Positions 11,102 through 23,270 of a stretch of DNA of 64,000 nucleotides are shown here, piece after piece. The stretch is taken from contig JAANDG010000165.1 in assembly GCA_036852015.1 (NCBI GenBank), forward strand, positions 62,001-126,000. The letters are read 5' to 3'. Position numbers and translations under genes: made by a program. How positions within the stretch are numbered: position 1 is the stretch's first letter; every line of letters starts with the position of its first letter. Under the pieces are notes generated by a model. It was not told where the DNA came from, made no database searches, and was given only the letters and a program-made list of their open reading frames with translations. The stretch is from Pelodera strongyloides (Eukaryota > Nematoda > Chromadorea > Rhabditida > Rhabditidae).

Positions 11102-14100
11102 ATGCAGTCATCGGCCCCCGTGGACAACCCGCAGCCTATGCATATGGACCCGAATCAACAACAATATCAGGTAGAGTTGTATTTGCACAGCAATTGATTT
11201 TGATTATTGCCCATTTTTTGCTCTTTGTCTTCTATTTTTTGTCCGAAATTTTCATTTCATTACCGTTTCTCATTGCAGCCTCAGTACTATATGTCACCGA
11301 TGCCCGCCCCTTCTTATCCAGCGGCACCCACTTACTATACTCCCGCCCCCGCAGAACATTATACACAACAACCCACGCAGATTGTGTTCCCAATGGGTGG
11401 GCGTTATTTCCATGTGTTTGAGTCTTGTTGTTGTTTATGAGCGTTAGCTTGCGTCGTTATCCGATGTCTATGGAAGGTATGGAAGTGCATTACGATTTCT
11501 TTTCACTTACGTTTGTTATTTTATAGGCGGTGGTCCGGTGGGGCAGGTGATGTATCTGCCACAGGGAGTCTATCCCCAGCAACAGTTCTATGGAGCTCCA
11601 CAACAGACTGTGCCCATGCAGTACTATCCAGGACACCCGGATGTTTACTGTGGGCAGCAAACTATTGCTCCTCAGGTTGGTTGGAAAGGGAAACGCATTA
11701 TTTCCAAATACGTAGCATATACGATAGGTGACGCGAAATACGCAAATATCGCGCCTAGCTGGGTTTGAGCCACATTTCCCTCTAAAACCTACCTTCAAAC
11801 TGTGCATGTGCGTTGTCGATGCGAACCGAAACGCACCGTTAACCAAAAAAAGTGTAGATTCGTGAAAATCAACCATGTGTTTTTCTGTTTTTTTTCCGCG
11901 CTTTTGGAATTTTATGACGACAGTACTTCATTTGGACGCAACGCAAGCCATTTGTCAACGGCAGTGCGAATAAAAGTTTTTTTTGCAGGAGTGCCCTCAG
12001 GGTTACGCACAGATGCCGGCTCAATACGTGTATGCGCCACAGGACGAGAATATTGCTCCGGGGTAACTGTCTCGTTTGTCCTTTATTCTTTTTTTATATC
12101 TATTCTATGTTTGATGCCCTTTTCGAATTTTGCAAATTTGTATATTTTAGTATGCCGGTGCCGGGATACTCTTATCCCCGTGCCTATATGGGTGCAAGCG
12201 AATATTCTGCGAATTCTTCATTCAATAGTGGAAGGATGAACAATGAGAGGAATAACCTGAACCAGAATAACATGGGACCTCCACCGGGCATCCCTCTACA
12301 GACTGTGAACGGACCGCAGACGGGCAGCACGCATAGAACCAAGGGTACGGGTTTTGTCTTAAGTTATGGATATTTTGCCGACTAGGCTAATGTTGTTGGC
12401 ACAACGAAATTGTAACCTTTTTTATTTTTCTTATTTCCCTTGTTAGCGCAAAGTTTGGGTTTCATCCACGCCCCACTTTTTTCACTGCACACTCCAAACT
12501 TAACCATTTAGTCTTTTATTTTCGTTCAGTGCTTCCTCGGGCTGATTCTCGTCCTATCTCGTCGACTCCGATCCCCACGGAAGCTACGGCCATTCCGCCT
12601 CCGATGAACAATCAGAATCCACGGCAGGGTCATATCAACTCTCAATATCAGAATTATCAGAGGTAACGATGATACACTATACACTTCCAGTCGTTCGTGG
12701 CACTTTTTTTTTCGAAAGTTAGATGTAAACCTATACACTAACAAGGTAACAAGTAGTGATAGAGATGAGCATCTTTTGCGATTACCAGGGATTCCTCCTT
12801 CCTCCGATGTGCTTGAGTACTCGAGAGTGTGGCCAGGGCATAAAACTCGTCGGGAAAAGCTCAAACCACCATCCAATTACATGTAGTTTTTCCGAAACTT
12901 GCATCTCTTTATGATACGTTTCTGATTTGCACCATACCTAATATTCTAATCCCGACGGTGGTATGGCTACGAGCTCAAGACCACCGTCTAAATTTATGCA
13001 ATATGCTAACTCGGATGGTCGGTCGGTCAGAGCGTCAACGAGTTTATGCCATGTAGTGTGTCGTCATGTGAAGAAATAAAAACGTTAGTTTTTGGCAAAG
13101 ATATCAGCAATTAAAAGGACTTCTATTCTTCTTTATGTGTGCGTTGCAGACCCGCCGAAGAAGATGTCCTTGCAAACCTGTCTCGGATTACGATCAATGA
13201 TAACGAGAACGATGAACTGGACATGAGCAGAAGCTTTGTGGGAACTCCGAGGAGGGTAGGCGAATAGTACTTGTACTTGGATTATTTTTTTGACATTTTA
13301 GTAGAATGTCACCGGTCACCGGCTTTTAATATCGTTCCCTCATGCATTGTGTGAATTATTCTCCTACTTCAGTCTACCTTGTTCAGGAGAACAGTTTCTC
13401 TGCTCTTCCTCCTGTGCCTTCTGGAGCCCCGTCAGAGAGACCTAACCGTGGTTACCATCAGAGGAGATCCCTTCCCCCGCCCGTCCCCGCTCATCTTCAG
13501 ACGGGTCCCACTTCCTACAAGACGCGACCTTGTGCTGTGTTTGGTCGGATGGGATTCTGCGAATTGGGACCGGGGTGCCGGTTTGCTCATGGCTCTCAAG
13601 ATTTGAGAGTAAGTCGATGTTTCCTCTTTGTTTGTATTTGTATTTATCAGTTAAAATATTTTCAAAACTAGCTAATATTGGAGTTGTTAGGTTTTGGGTC
13701 CGAGTGGCCACTTGTGTCTCGAAAATAATGCTCTAGTACCTTCAGAACCCGACTCGCGTTGTGCCGAACCCCAAGTACAAGACTAGATTGTGTAAGAACT
13801 TCTTCACGGGAAGCAAGGTGTGCCCTTACGGAGCTCGATGCGAATTCATCCACAGAGAGGATGCCGAGTATGCGGAACATGCTGCTGCACAGGTACAGGT
13901 TTGTGCACTTTTGGTTCAGATGATCCGTTCATCCGTTGTTGTTTAACTTTCGCGCTTTCTCTTTTACTCGTACACGGAGATAGTCTGGCTGACAGTTATA
14001 AATGAACATGTTTTGCGTGCTATTGATATTTAAAAACCATTTTGTTTTCAGTCTCGTAGGGAGCGCGAACAGGAGGTCCACCATGAAGAGAATCTGGCCG

Positions 14101-15000
14101 ATGTGACCCCTGCCTATCTCCCCTCTATGCCCCTTCCTCCCTCTGTCACCCAGTCGGCAGACTGCCCCAACCCGAGACCCAGTGCCTTTATGGTCAGTTA
14201 TACATATGTAAACTTGATTTGATAAGTTACTTTGATACTGGCTAGTTATCTTGTACGTTTCCGAAGAAATGTTGATTACTGAAACGCTGTTTATTGCAGG
14301 TCTTTATATAGAAGTCTATATTTGATAACAAACACAGTTATAAGTAAAGATCAGTGTAATTAATAAAGAGAAGGGACAACAGACTATTCTAAAGGATCAT
14401 TTACTTATGTGGCCCTTTGATTGCAGGCTCGTAAGTCGGTGGGTCGTGAATGGGCTCGCAGTATGGTTTGTATCCCCTCTCATGGGACTGTCAACGACGG
14501 GGAGAGTGAAGTGGGAACGCCGGTCTCTAGCGCAATGTCTTCCTCACAATCACATGCAAATCTCACCAGAGCTGCTTCTATGAGAAACATCAACAAGTTG
14601 GTTCAATGGATACTTTTTATTTTGTATATTTTTTTGCTGGCGAAAATAGGCTACTGCACGAGGACGGACTAATTGATCTCCTTTTATGTGCTATAAGGAA
14701 TTGAACTGTTTTGTATTGTACCTGGAACAAAATACGCTTTTTAGTTCGTTTTAGCGTAGCGGGTGCCTTTCCTTGATGTTTCACAACGACCATTTAGTTT
14801 GGAATCCATATTCAAAATGTTTCTCTAACTACCGATAAATCGTGTGTGTGAAATGATTGTGGTTCAGGCCGTCTGCCCCACTGGCTCCCCCTTCGTCTCC
14901 TTTCGTTCCGCTCAAGTTTATGAGAAGAAGATCGATGTCACAGCTGAATCTGAACAAGAAGAATCTCTCTTTTGAGAAGCGTCCGTCGAAGGACAGCTGA
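11102..15000 (+). CDS. Tandem CCCH zinc-finger RNA-binding protein
   Basis: Twelve exons (11102-11170, 11279-11396, 11527-11675, 11989-12062, 12151-12344, 12530-12662, 13150-13255, 13387-13608, 13746-13892, 14052-14192, 14427-14596, 14868-15000) give 1656 nt, 551 aa. Residues 1-250 are Pro/Gln/Tyr-rich and low complexity (phase-separation-prone type). Finger 1 is at C330-C339-C345-H349 (CX8CX5CX3H) and finger 2 at C371-C381-C387-H391 (CX9CX5CX3H), each preceded by YKTR, the lead-in motif of TIS11/TTP and nematode OMA/MEX/POS proteins. Such proteins bind AU-rich or U-rich 3' UTRs and control mRNA stability or translation. The tail is Ser-rich and ends in a basic stretch. Finger 2 has nine rather than eight residues in its first spacer, common in nematode germline members. 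The exact orthologue is unresolved. Confidence 0.88.
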
Positions 15001-15759
15001 ATGCTGTTCTACTCGTACCGTGTGTGACTCGTGGATGGGATTTTGGTTTGTGAATGTTTATCATGATGGGTCTTCTATTTTTTTTTGGTTGTAAATGTAT
15101 AATACTACTCTTTTCACTACCTCACCTACTTGCCTATTTTTTATTTCGTAGAATTCTAGCTAGTAAGCTAGTGATGTTTTCCATAAGAAGTGTGATTTTT
15201 TAGTGATTGTGTTGTTTTATATCCAGTTGTGTGGTTCTGTGTATGGTTGAGTTGTGTGGCTTGCTCCACGTAAGTTGAGTAGATTGTATTCCGACGTTTA
15301 CTTTTTTGACCAAAGGCTTTTTTATTTATTGTATTAGAATGCAAGGTTGCACTATATTTCACTTGCTACTTTTTCACTTTTCTGAACTATTGATTTTGAA
15401 CCTACTTCTTTCGTGCCTTGTATGGAAATCCCACATGGGAGGTGTTTTATCCTTTTTTATCTTGTTTTACCCTATTTTTTATTTCCTTTTGTATTTTATC
15501 ATAGTACATTAGACCTTTCCTATCCCTGTCTTACACATATATTTTAGAGGAGTTTGTCTCCTTTTGTGCCATAAGTTAGATGCTTGCCATCATATGTGAG
15601 AACCCTATTACATCCTGTTCGTGAATAAAACCGTTTGTTTTTTTTGTTTGTTTGTCTTTGAAAACAATGTGGATTCACGATTTGCATTTTAAGCCTAGGT
15701 ATAAGGAACACATTTATTTGTGCATTGAACTGCACTTACAGTATTTGGTAATTACCCAA
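15001..15759. other. Convergent 3' region between the CCCH and glutaredoxin-like genes
   Basis: T-rich on the plus strand, containing the zinc-finger gene's 3' UTR and, from the right, the 3' UTR of the minus-strand gene. AATAAA occurs near 15624. No gene seen. Confidence 0.5.
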
Positions 15760-17663
15760 TTATTGTCTTCTTGGTGGACAAGCGTTGAGAACAGTGCGTA
15801 ATTGGCCTGCTTTGTGCATATCGAAGAGATTTGAGGAACCTGGAATTAGATAATGGTTGGTTAGTGAACTGACGGTGCTGTAAAGAGCGGCTTGAGCAAG
15901 TAGCAGTGGGTAAGTGTCCGTAAACTAGTTGTAAGGTACATGATGATGTCTTATTCTGACCTCCAATGAATTCTCCGCACACAAATATGTAAGGGAATGT
16001 GATTTGTCCAGTCATTTGATGCAGATCCACTTGGAGTTGACGTTGCCAATCTTCATTTCCGACTAGTTCTGAAAGAAATTTATTCATATATGAGTTCTGA
16101 TAGCAGAGGCAATCTACTGCAAGAACTGCGAGGCCAAGAACACTGAAAGGGTGCGCTGGAAAATATGTCGCGCTTTTTGAACGTGTCTCGAAAGAAAGAT
16201 TGTTGCGATCCGGTGAAAAGGAGCGCGCGGCAGGAGCGCCCACTTTCGCGGCGCTTCCCTGGCGCACATTAGGCACACCCATTTCTTTGTTCTGCTGCCC
16301 CGACCTGGCGAACTCGCCTTTCGCCTCGTGTAGCTATGTAGGAAACAGGTCCAGTAATTCTATCAACTTGAATAGAACTAAAGAAGTTAGTATGTACAAC
16401 ATATGATTATGAAAGTGAGAATGCAGTCGAAGAATACAGTCTCGGAAATTTGAAATATCTCACCTAGATAATGACTGGCCACATCAGGGTAGGTGGTCGC
16501 AAGCATATGCTTTGCTCTATTGCACGGAACACATTGCACAAGAGTGTAGATCATAATAGGATACCTTCTCGATTGACGCTCGATGTAAGCTAAATACATT
16601 TTCAGTTTTTACATTTTTGGGCAAGTCAGTAATAGTAACGCTTCAGATTACTTAACGAAATATGCAGATTAATGTGGAGTGGATTGAGGCTCACATCTGT
16701 AAGAATATCCATATCCGGCCATCATCCGCTCGTTTGGACCGGTCATCATGAATTGCTGAAAGAAATGAATAAATATAGGACTGCGGAAGGATAAGGTGCA
16801 CCTCGTAGTATCACCAATGATTCTAGTCTAGAGGGCCATTTTTACATTGAGGAAACTTGACCGGTGTGCGGCCTTCACTGTGCCCGAAAAACGAGGGCCG
16901 CCTAAACGTCGCCCATAAAACGGAGGACTCGACACAGAAAAGGTGAGCGGCTGGTGCGCCTGATGTGGGCCGGTGGTGGTCAGTTGTAGGCGAACAAATA
17001 TACACACAGACGTGGAAGTTCGCTGTACTCCAATACTTACCGTGTTAATTGGTGGCATTTGCATCAGCTCTGGTTGCGATGGTGCGGGAATAGCTCCAAT
17101 TCTACCACGTGACATGGCCGATGGATTGTAACCTTGAAGATCAAAGGTAGTTACAGTTTTAGTTTACAACCACCTTTGAATTCAACGTGGTTCGATTGAC
17201 CAACGATTTCATTGCATTGTGATGAATGTCTTATGGTTTGGGTATTTTTTGCACATAAAAGATTTCCGAATTTTGAGATTTTGTAATATGTCATTATCCA
17301 TTATCCTTACCTATTCGTCCAGGCGCGTTGAATTCCCGCGGGTTTCCCATATTACGTGTCGGCCACTTTGATGGGTCGGTTCTGAAATTAGCATATTTTA
17401 GTGGGTAGGTATGTTCGGGTGTCTTGCTATGCTCGCGCACAAATTTGGCCCGCTATCCTCGTACCCTCCTAATTGATAACCATACCCTCCTAATTGATGC
17501 CATATCAGGAATTAATTCTGCAATATAAGGTTCACATCAAGATAAAACAATATTTAAAAAGTAACCCCATAAAGGCAGCTGCAAATCCACTGTTTGGGGG
17601 CGTTCTTCCAAGCATTGGTCCCTTATTAACGTATGGAGAATTAAGAAGGGCTTCTGATTCATC
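15760..17663 (-). CDS. Glutaredoxin-like protein 1 (CVPC active site), N-terminus unresolved
   Basis: Seven exons join in phase on the minus strand: 17566-17663, 17311-17381, 17041-17132, 16695-16755, 16464-16589, 15961-16068, 15760-15839. The C-terminal three carry the thioredoxin-fold domain: strand plus active site PIMIYTLVQCVPC, then the cis-proline strand ITFPYIFVCGEFIGG and the final SNLFDMHKAGQL helix, which match glutaredoxins (VPxVFIxGxxIGG, then DxxxLxxxG). The upstream exons encode a Met/Pro/Arg-rich low-complexity extension, so this is not a minimal glutaredoxin. The site is CxPC rather than CPYC or CGFS; proline before the second cysteine is thioredoxin-like. The start codon is not determined: a further in-frame exon may lie at 19888-19973, but phases do not link directly. 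Its paralogue lies 4 kb to the right. Confidence 0.75.
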
Positions 17664-18893
17664 CTGAAAGTTACATTACTTATTGCAGTTTATTTATCAG
17701 ATGTTTGTTGTTTGAAACAAAAAGTATTACTCAAAGTCCAAAGCAGAGGTAAATTGAGGTTTTGGATTTTCACGCTACGAAATTTTGGTATGCACAAACA
17801 GTGGGAGCCTCCCTGCTTGGGAGAGTTTGTCTCTGCGTGTCTCTAATTCGTGCGATTTCCCTCTCATTCTCTCACTTCAAAAGGGGAGACTGGGAGACCG
17901 GGAGCGTAATCCCAGTGTTCGTGCCACAGTAGTATACAACACAATGTATTACGATTACCGTGTCTATTAGAACAGGGGGCACGGCTGGATAACGAGAGCG
18001 GGAAGACTTTTTTCCATACATTGAATCTGAATAAAAGAATTAATAAAGAGAAAAAACGTGCGCATTCAAGGGTATGGGACAATGTCCCCGGTCATGTATG
18101 CGATTTTCACCATTGTGGGGTATGTCAGTGCAGTACGACGAACATTATTAATTAATAATAATTACAATTACAGTAAGCCATAGTCCATATTGTGTTTTTT
18201 TTGGCTAATTAGGTGAAAGTTATAATCAAGGATTCCTCCTGTTCTATGAAAAAAAAGGGTCGTTGAATTTGCTTGATTATGCCTCACCCGTTCGTTGATT
18301 TCCCAACCATTTTCCAGGAGCTGGGCGAGATCTGAATAGGTTAACTAGTCAACAAATTATTGTGAATACAAGAATAAAAGTCCACTCAAGTCGGAGACTA
18401 TCGGTATATATCTATTTTGGTCCACAATGCGTCTATTTCATCTGTTGCTAACTGTTCTCTGGGATTTGAGCAAGGAGCTTGGGCAACTGCCTTATGTTTA
18501 CCACTAGCCCAGTCATACATGATGCACATATTGAATCATGTCTACTGAAAGTCGAATTGAAGGAAATTAAAGAATCCACTTCGAACACCGGGTTCAAGGA
18601 TGCATCAAACACGTCAAAAGAATTGTACTATTGGAATACAACTATGATACCGGACCGATGTAGACCTAATATGAAAACTGTGAAACACCATGCTGTGGCA
18701 GCAGAAAAAAAACGGGGAAACCATTCTGGCTCTCACATCCCCACACAGAAGGGAAAGGAAAGGAACGTAAAAATAGAATTGATGTCCGAATGGAGATCTG
18801 ATTAATATAAAGGATATAATTTCTTGATTTTTCCAGAAGACAATGGACAAATGAACTAATCCCGACCAGCTAAATACGCTGAACTATCATAAC
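17664..18893. other. Spacer with unassigned plus-strand frames
   Basis: Intron or intergenic sequence. A plus-strand ATG at 18427 begins a short hydrophobic frame (MRLFHLLLTVLWDLS) that looks like a signal peptide but stops after 26 residues. A 108-residue frame at 18479-18805 overlaps it in another phase. Without splicing evidence I do not call a gene. Confidence 0.3.
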
Positions 18894-19006
18894 CTCTGTT
18901 AATGGATTGCGATTTCGCACCGGAAAAGTGGGCTGTGCGAATTCGCACAGCAAACGCAAAATAACCGGTGCGAAATCTCTCATGTGCTCTGCGAATTCGC
19001 ACCGAA

Positions 19007-19568
19007 CTCAGGTGACTCTAGGCCCGAAGGCATGCCCTTTTCGGTGGAACAGGGCTGGCCTTTTACCGGCCTTGGAGGGTGCCCGGGGTACGCCCTGGGG
19101 CTTTTGTGAGTTTTGAAGGGCATAAAATGAGGCCACAAACAGGCCATTTTGAACAGGATAGAAAAGAAATATACACCGTTCTAGCTAACCCACCACGAAC
19201 TTACACCCGGAAACACAACATACAAGTACCTAGAACTTTGCAAGACAAATGCACCGGACAGGAATCGAACTTGCGACATTAGCTAAACACGTACTCCAAA
19301 CTAGCGCCTTAGACCACTCGGCCATACCGCGTATGGTCGTCTCTGCTGGTTGCGAATTATTACGGCTGCTGCTACACAAAAATTTAAATCCCAATTTTCG
19401 CGCGCTTTATAAAATGCAAGGCTACGGCAAAGTGCCATGTAACGGGCACGCCCCAGGTTCGGACCGACATTTTCCCCGTTTGTGGCCTTATCCCGGCCTT
19501 CCACAATTGAAAGGCACGCCCTAGGGCATATTTGCTTAAATGCATGCCTGCGGGCCTAGAGTCACCTA
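19007..19568. mobile_element. TIR element nested in the palindrome repeat, carrying a tRNA-like sequence
   Basis: The termini are inverted: AGGTGACTCTAGGCCCGAAG at the left and the complement with one change at the right, about 26 bp. The interior has more imperfect inverted blocks rich in GGGC/GCCC. There is no transposase. The empty site in copy 2 (around 25515) places the insertion within CACCGAAAAACG; the duplication, if any, is only 2-3 bp (GA or GAA). Confidence 0.8.
19250..19331 (-). pseudogene. tRNA-like sequence, Leu/Ser-type
   Basis: The minus strand has TGGCCGAGTGGTCTAAGGC (A box, D arm with a good GCC/GGC stem) and AGTTCGATTCC (B box). The T stem has one mismatch, the anticodon arm does not fold conventionally and the acceptor does not pair. 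It is probably a tRNA-derived pol III promoter module, comparable with the one at 4.3 kb. Confidence 0.6.
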
Positions 19569-19887
19569 TGAAAAACGAAAAAAACAACTTTTCACCCTCT
19601 TCACCCTCTCCTGGTCTGATCTCTCGCCTAGTATGGTTGCACTGCGAATTCGCACCAGAAATACTGCGAATTCGCAGAGCAAGAAATCCAAAAAGAATTC
19701 CAAGAGAATTCTTTTTGGTTTTTTTTCCTGTGCGTTCGCAGAACAACATCCTAGAAATCCAAACCCTCTCATTATTTTATTTATATGATAGCCTTTTGAT
19801 GCACAAGTTCTGTAGTCCAGAGCTCAGGGACCATTTGTGCGATATAAAAGACCTGCCTCAAGAATATCAGTAATTTAAGGTGTTTAC

Positions 19888-19973
19888 CTATATTTTGGAA
19901 CTTCCGGGAACATATCCAAATCGTAATTGGGGTAGTCGTTTTGAGCTTCATTTGTAACATTGATAAACCGGCT
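19888..19973 (-). CDS. Possible isolated 5' exon (28 codons)
   Basis: Open minus-strand exon with acceptor TTCAG and donor GTAAAC, encoding SRFINVTNEAQNDYPNYDLD and on through MFPEVPKY. It could be an upstream exon of the first glutaredoxin-like gene, but it ends in phase 2 while the next known exon starts in phase 0, so a connecting exon would be needed. Confidence 0.35.
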
Positions 19974-21408
19974 CTGAATTAGAATGAAGGAACAGTCAGA
20001 AAAGATCTTTAGTTTAGTTGATGTCTAGCTCATCCTTTTTTTGTGTAGACATGTAATAAACAACATGAACGATAAGTAAATCCCACATCTGACTTCGGAT
20101 TTGGTGCTTTCACAGGTTGACCTTGTCGTGTTTTTGGTTGCCGTGTATTTTCCAGAGCCTAAATCGCATTCATTCCGTGGTAATTATGTAATTATGTTAT
20201 GGTTAGTTCATTTCACTTTTCCCAATAGTAGGAGTCTAAACTTGATAATGAATTTTGTGAAATTACTTTCTGTCATAAAGTACCACTGCAAGAATGGACT
20301 TCATTTAGAACATCATTCTTACCTCGATACTTCCTAATAGGTTAATAATTAAATAGTATATCAATAGTATAATAGGTGGTCGCGCCATTTTGTGATACTC
20401 GGATCGTGAGTGAATGTGTCAGATTTGGTGTGGTCTAGCTTGGTCTGAATTGGGGACGATTAAGGGGGATGAAAGGAGGACGAACACATACAATTGACGA
20501 TATTTGACATCTTTCAGAGACTGAGACAGCGCACCGAATGATCAGACGAGATAGCTCACGCACACGGAGAGGGCGGAGAAGACACAGAGAGACCCTCGGG
20601 CGAGATGGCGAAGGTTCTAGGAGAATGCAGAGCGTCACAGAAAGACCCGCAATGCTCACAAAAGAAGAGCTGTCTCCTTTCAAGCATTTTCTCAAGCTGC
20701 AGGGAAACACAGATAGATTCTATTGCATTTACGTTTGTTAAAACTTCATGTGGATATTCAGAAGGCAGGTTTTGTGGAGAATTGGTTTTTGCGAAATACT
20801 TTTAGTGGAGGGCTTAGGGCATTTGCTGCGTTTTCTGTAATCTGAAATATGGTAGCACACCTCAAGGGTACCTAGCCCCATTTCCCTGTTCGCATGAATG
20901 TTCGAATGTTCGAACTGAACACCAACGAAACAGAGGTGGTGCGCGGCGAGCACAATGCCACATGGAGCCACATAGGCAACGATAATTCCACGAAATAGGA
21001 AGTGATACCAAAACGGTGGTTACGGTAACGGAAAACATTTTTTCGAGATAACAAGTGGTACAAATAATGTATGATTGTGGTAATAATATGCTTAGCAATA
21101 TAAGCTTAGCAACAGCGAGAACCTTGCACGAACATGGTGCACGGGTACGAAAACTGGATGAAAATGCGCAGCTGTATGCAGGACCAGATAGAATGCTGCG
21201 CGGCAACTTCGCTTAATCTTCGAAAGGTCACTGAGAGAACTCGCGGAAGCCTGGCACTAGTCTGGCCGAGAGAAGTGCCTATGAGCATATGGGCCGCTGT
21301 TTTGTCGCCGCACACCATCAAAGTTTTATGTTGAAGTTACAGTAACAGAAAGTGTGTTTGTGGATACGCAATGCAGTATGAAAATCAAATAATTTATTAT
21401 AAATATTT
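19974..21408. other. Spacer without a recognised gene
   Basis: No exon chain or TIR element was recognised. A Arg-rich frame at 20538-20741 has no recognisable domain and is probably composition only. Confidence 0.4.
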
Positions 21409-22595
21409 CTACTTTCTAATTGGGTTACAACTGTTGAGCGTTGGTCCGAGTGTACCCATATTGTGCATTTGTTGGAGATCGGACGAGCCTGAACCATATA
21501 AAATTGCAGCGAAAAATAAAAATAAATGTATAACCCACTAATATATACATCCGCATTTAATAATGTCATGCTCCTAAATACAGTGGGATATATATTAAAA
21601 TTCTTTTCTTCGCGAAGCGGTTACAAAGGTTGGGTTTACCAGCTATATTCAAAACTAGCTTTCTTACTTGTGTACTTAGTATATGAGGTTTACCGAATAG
21701 TTATACTTGAAGATAGTTGAAATTTACCTCCAATAAACTTTCCGCATACAAATACGTAAGGGAAAGTGTTCTGTCCAGTCACAACTATTAAATCCTTGGA
21801 CAATTGACGCTCCCATTGTTGCTCCAGATTGAATGTCATTTCTGAAGAAATAACAAAATAATCAAGCCAAATTCCCACTTTCTGGAGATTCCGAAAAACT
21901 TCTCCTAACACCACCTAATTAGCTAGACCTCCTCAATGTGTCTAGCCTGTGAGTGTTTATCTCTCTATCTCGATTATGTATGTTTATGAACATTTATAGA
22001 ATAAAGAGTTATATACATATCCGAAGACAAAGACAATTTGGATTTTTCGGACAATAGGGTGATCATTTGAGCATGTTTGCGATCTCCAGCTGTTCGTCTC
22101 TGTTTGATGTTTGTTTCCGAAAAGCCCGTAAATCTTTATAAATTGGAAAGTCTTTGGACATAAAGAAATTAGGATATGCATATGTGCATTTACTTGTCGT
22201 CCTTGCACTAAAATGCCCAAACTGGTGCAATATCTATATTTTGAGCAGCAAGTTATAGGAATAAAAGAATTCTTACAACATTACTTTTTAGTGTAAACGA
22301 GTTGAACTATGAAGTTCACTACTGTTTTCGTTTTATTTTCATGGAGGACCGCACAGAATAACTATATGCATACCCAAAATGTACAGGAGCCCGTGCTGCC
22401 ACCTTATATCTAAAACTAAACCGTGCTTTAGTAATTTAGTGTTTATAAAGATGCTACAAATTGTCCTACCCATATAATATGCTGGTATGTGTGAGTAGTA
22501 TGTGTTCATCATCTCTTTTGTTTGTTGACATGGCGTGCATCCCTTCAGAGTGTACAACATAAGGGGAGCCTCTTTGGTGTGACGACGGATGTAAT
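21409..22595 (-). CDS. Glutaredoxin-like protein 2 (CTPC active site), catalytic exons
   Basis: Three minus-strand exons, 22470-22595, 21728-21841 and 21409-21488, encode the complete thioredoxin-fold core: LMLYTLKGCTPCQQTK, then NTFPYVFVCGKFIGG, then SSDLQQMHNMGTL and stop. It is a clear paralogue of the gene at 15.8-17.7 kb: the first and last exons have identical lengths (126 and 80 nt) and the middle one differs by 6 nt, all in the same phases. Upstream exons are not resolved. A 25-nt piece near 22.79-22.82 kb and an open exon at 24432-24513 (TFFFSRNQIRSPSHV...) are candidates. Like copy 1 it has CxPC, so the unusual site predates the duplication. Confidence 0.7.
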
Positions 22596-22980
22596 CTGAA
22601 AACAGAAGACTTAAAGGGTCGCATTCACTTCAAATTCGTCTTTTTACTTCAATTATCCTTAAATATAAAAAGGAATCTAGAAAAATACATATCCAGTGCA
22701 AATTTACTGAAAATTAATTTAACACGGGGAAAGAAATCACAAGAGCAGGAGGAGGATTTACATTACATATCCATTTATACCTTTGGCACGGTTGAAATGT
22801 AGGAGCTGAAGAGTTTTTAAAGTTTCCGTGTAGGCTACTCATCAATCTCTTGCACCTTCCCCAAATCTCCATCTCTCTGTCTATCTTGAAGGAAGGAAAC
22901 AACTCCTACTGTCTGCAGTCTACCTTTTCAAGGTTGAACTGGTAGAAACGAAGAGATTCAGAAAACTCTCTCTGTTTTGC

Positions 22981-23014
22981 CCCCCCCCCCCCCCCCCACC
23001 CCCCTCCCTCCCTC
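22981..23014 (+). repeat. Poly-C tract
   Basis: Eighteen consecutive C, then mixed C/T/A. Length is likely polymorphic and prone to assembly error. Confidence 0.9.
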
Positions 23015-23270
23015 TCTCCATCTATCTTCGAAATCTCAACTCCCCAAAAGGGTATAGTGTCCCTGAATGTCCTTTCTTGTCCGCTTGTTTGTTGATTTCA
23101 ATTTAGCTTGTCTAATCAGTCTTGATCAGGCCTCCGATTCGTGTTAATCTTTAGTTCTTCCATTACGATTCCATTGAAGTTCAAAGAAACAGAAACAAAG
23201 ATGTACTAAAAGTGCACAAAGCGTAAAGGATATTTTGGGACAGACTTTGTAATGATATGCATATGACTTA

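Larger units (their letters stand above)
18894..19749. mobile_element. TGCGAATTCGCA-palindrome repeat, copy 1 (interrupted)
   Basis: Shares about 290 bp with 25378-25664, from CTCTGTTAATG to CGCAGAACAACAT. It contains several copies of the palindrome TGCGAATTCGCA and its variants in the setting GCACCGG. A 560-bp foreign element splits it at 19007-19568; copy 2 shows the uninterrupted state. Confidence 0.75.

Noticed and set aside
20538..20741. Arg-rich basic protein
   Set aside because: Overlapping open frames on both strands, no splice signals in agreement and no recognisable domain.
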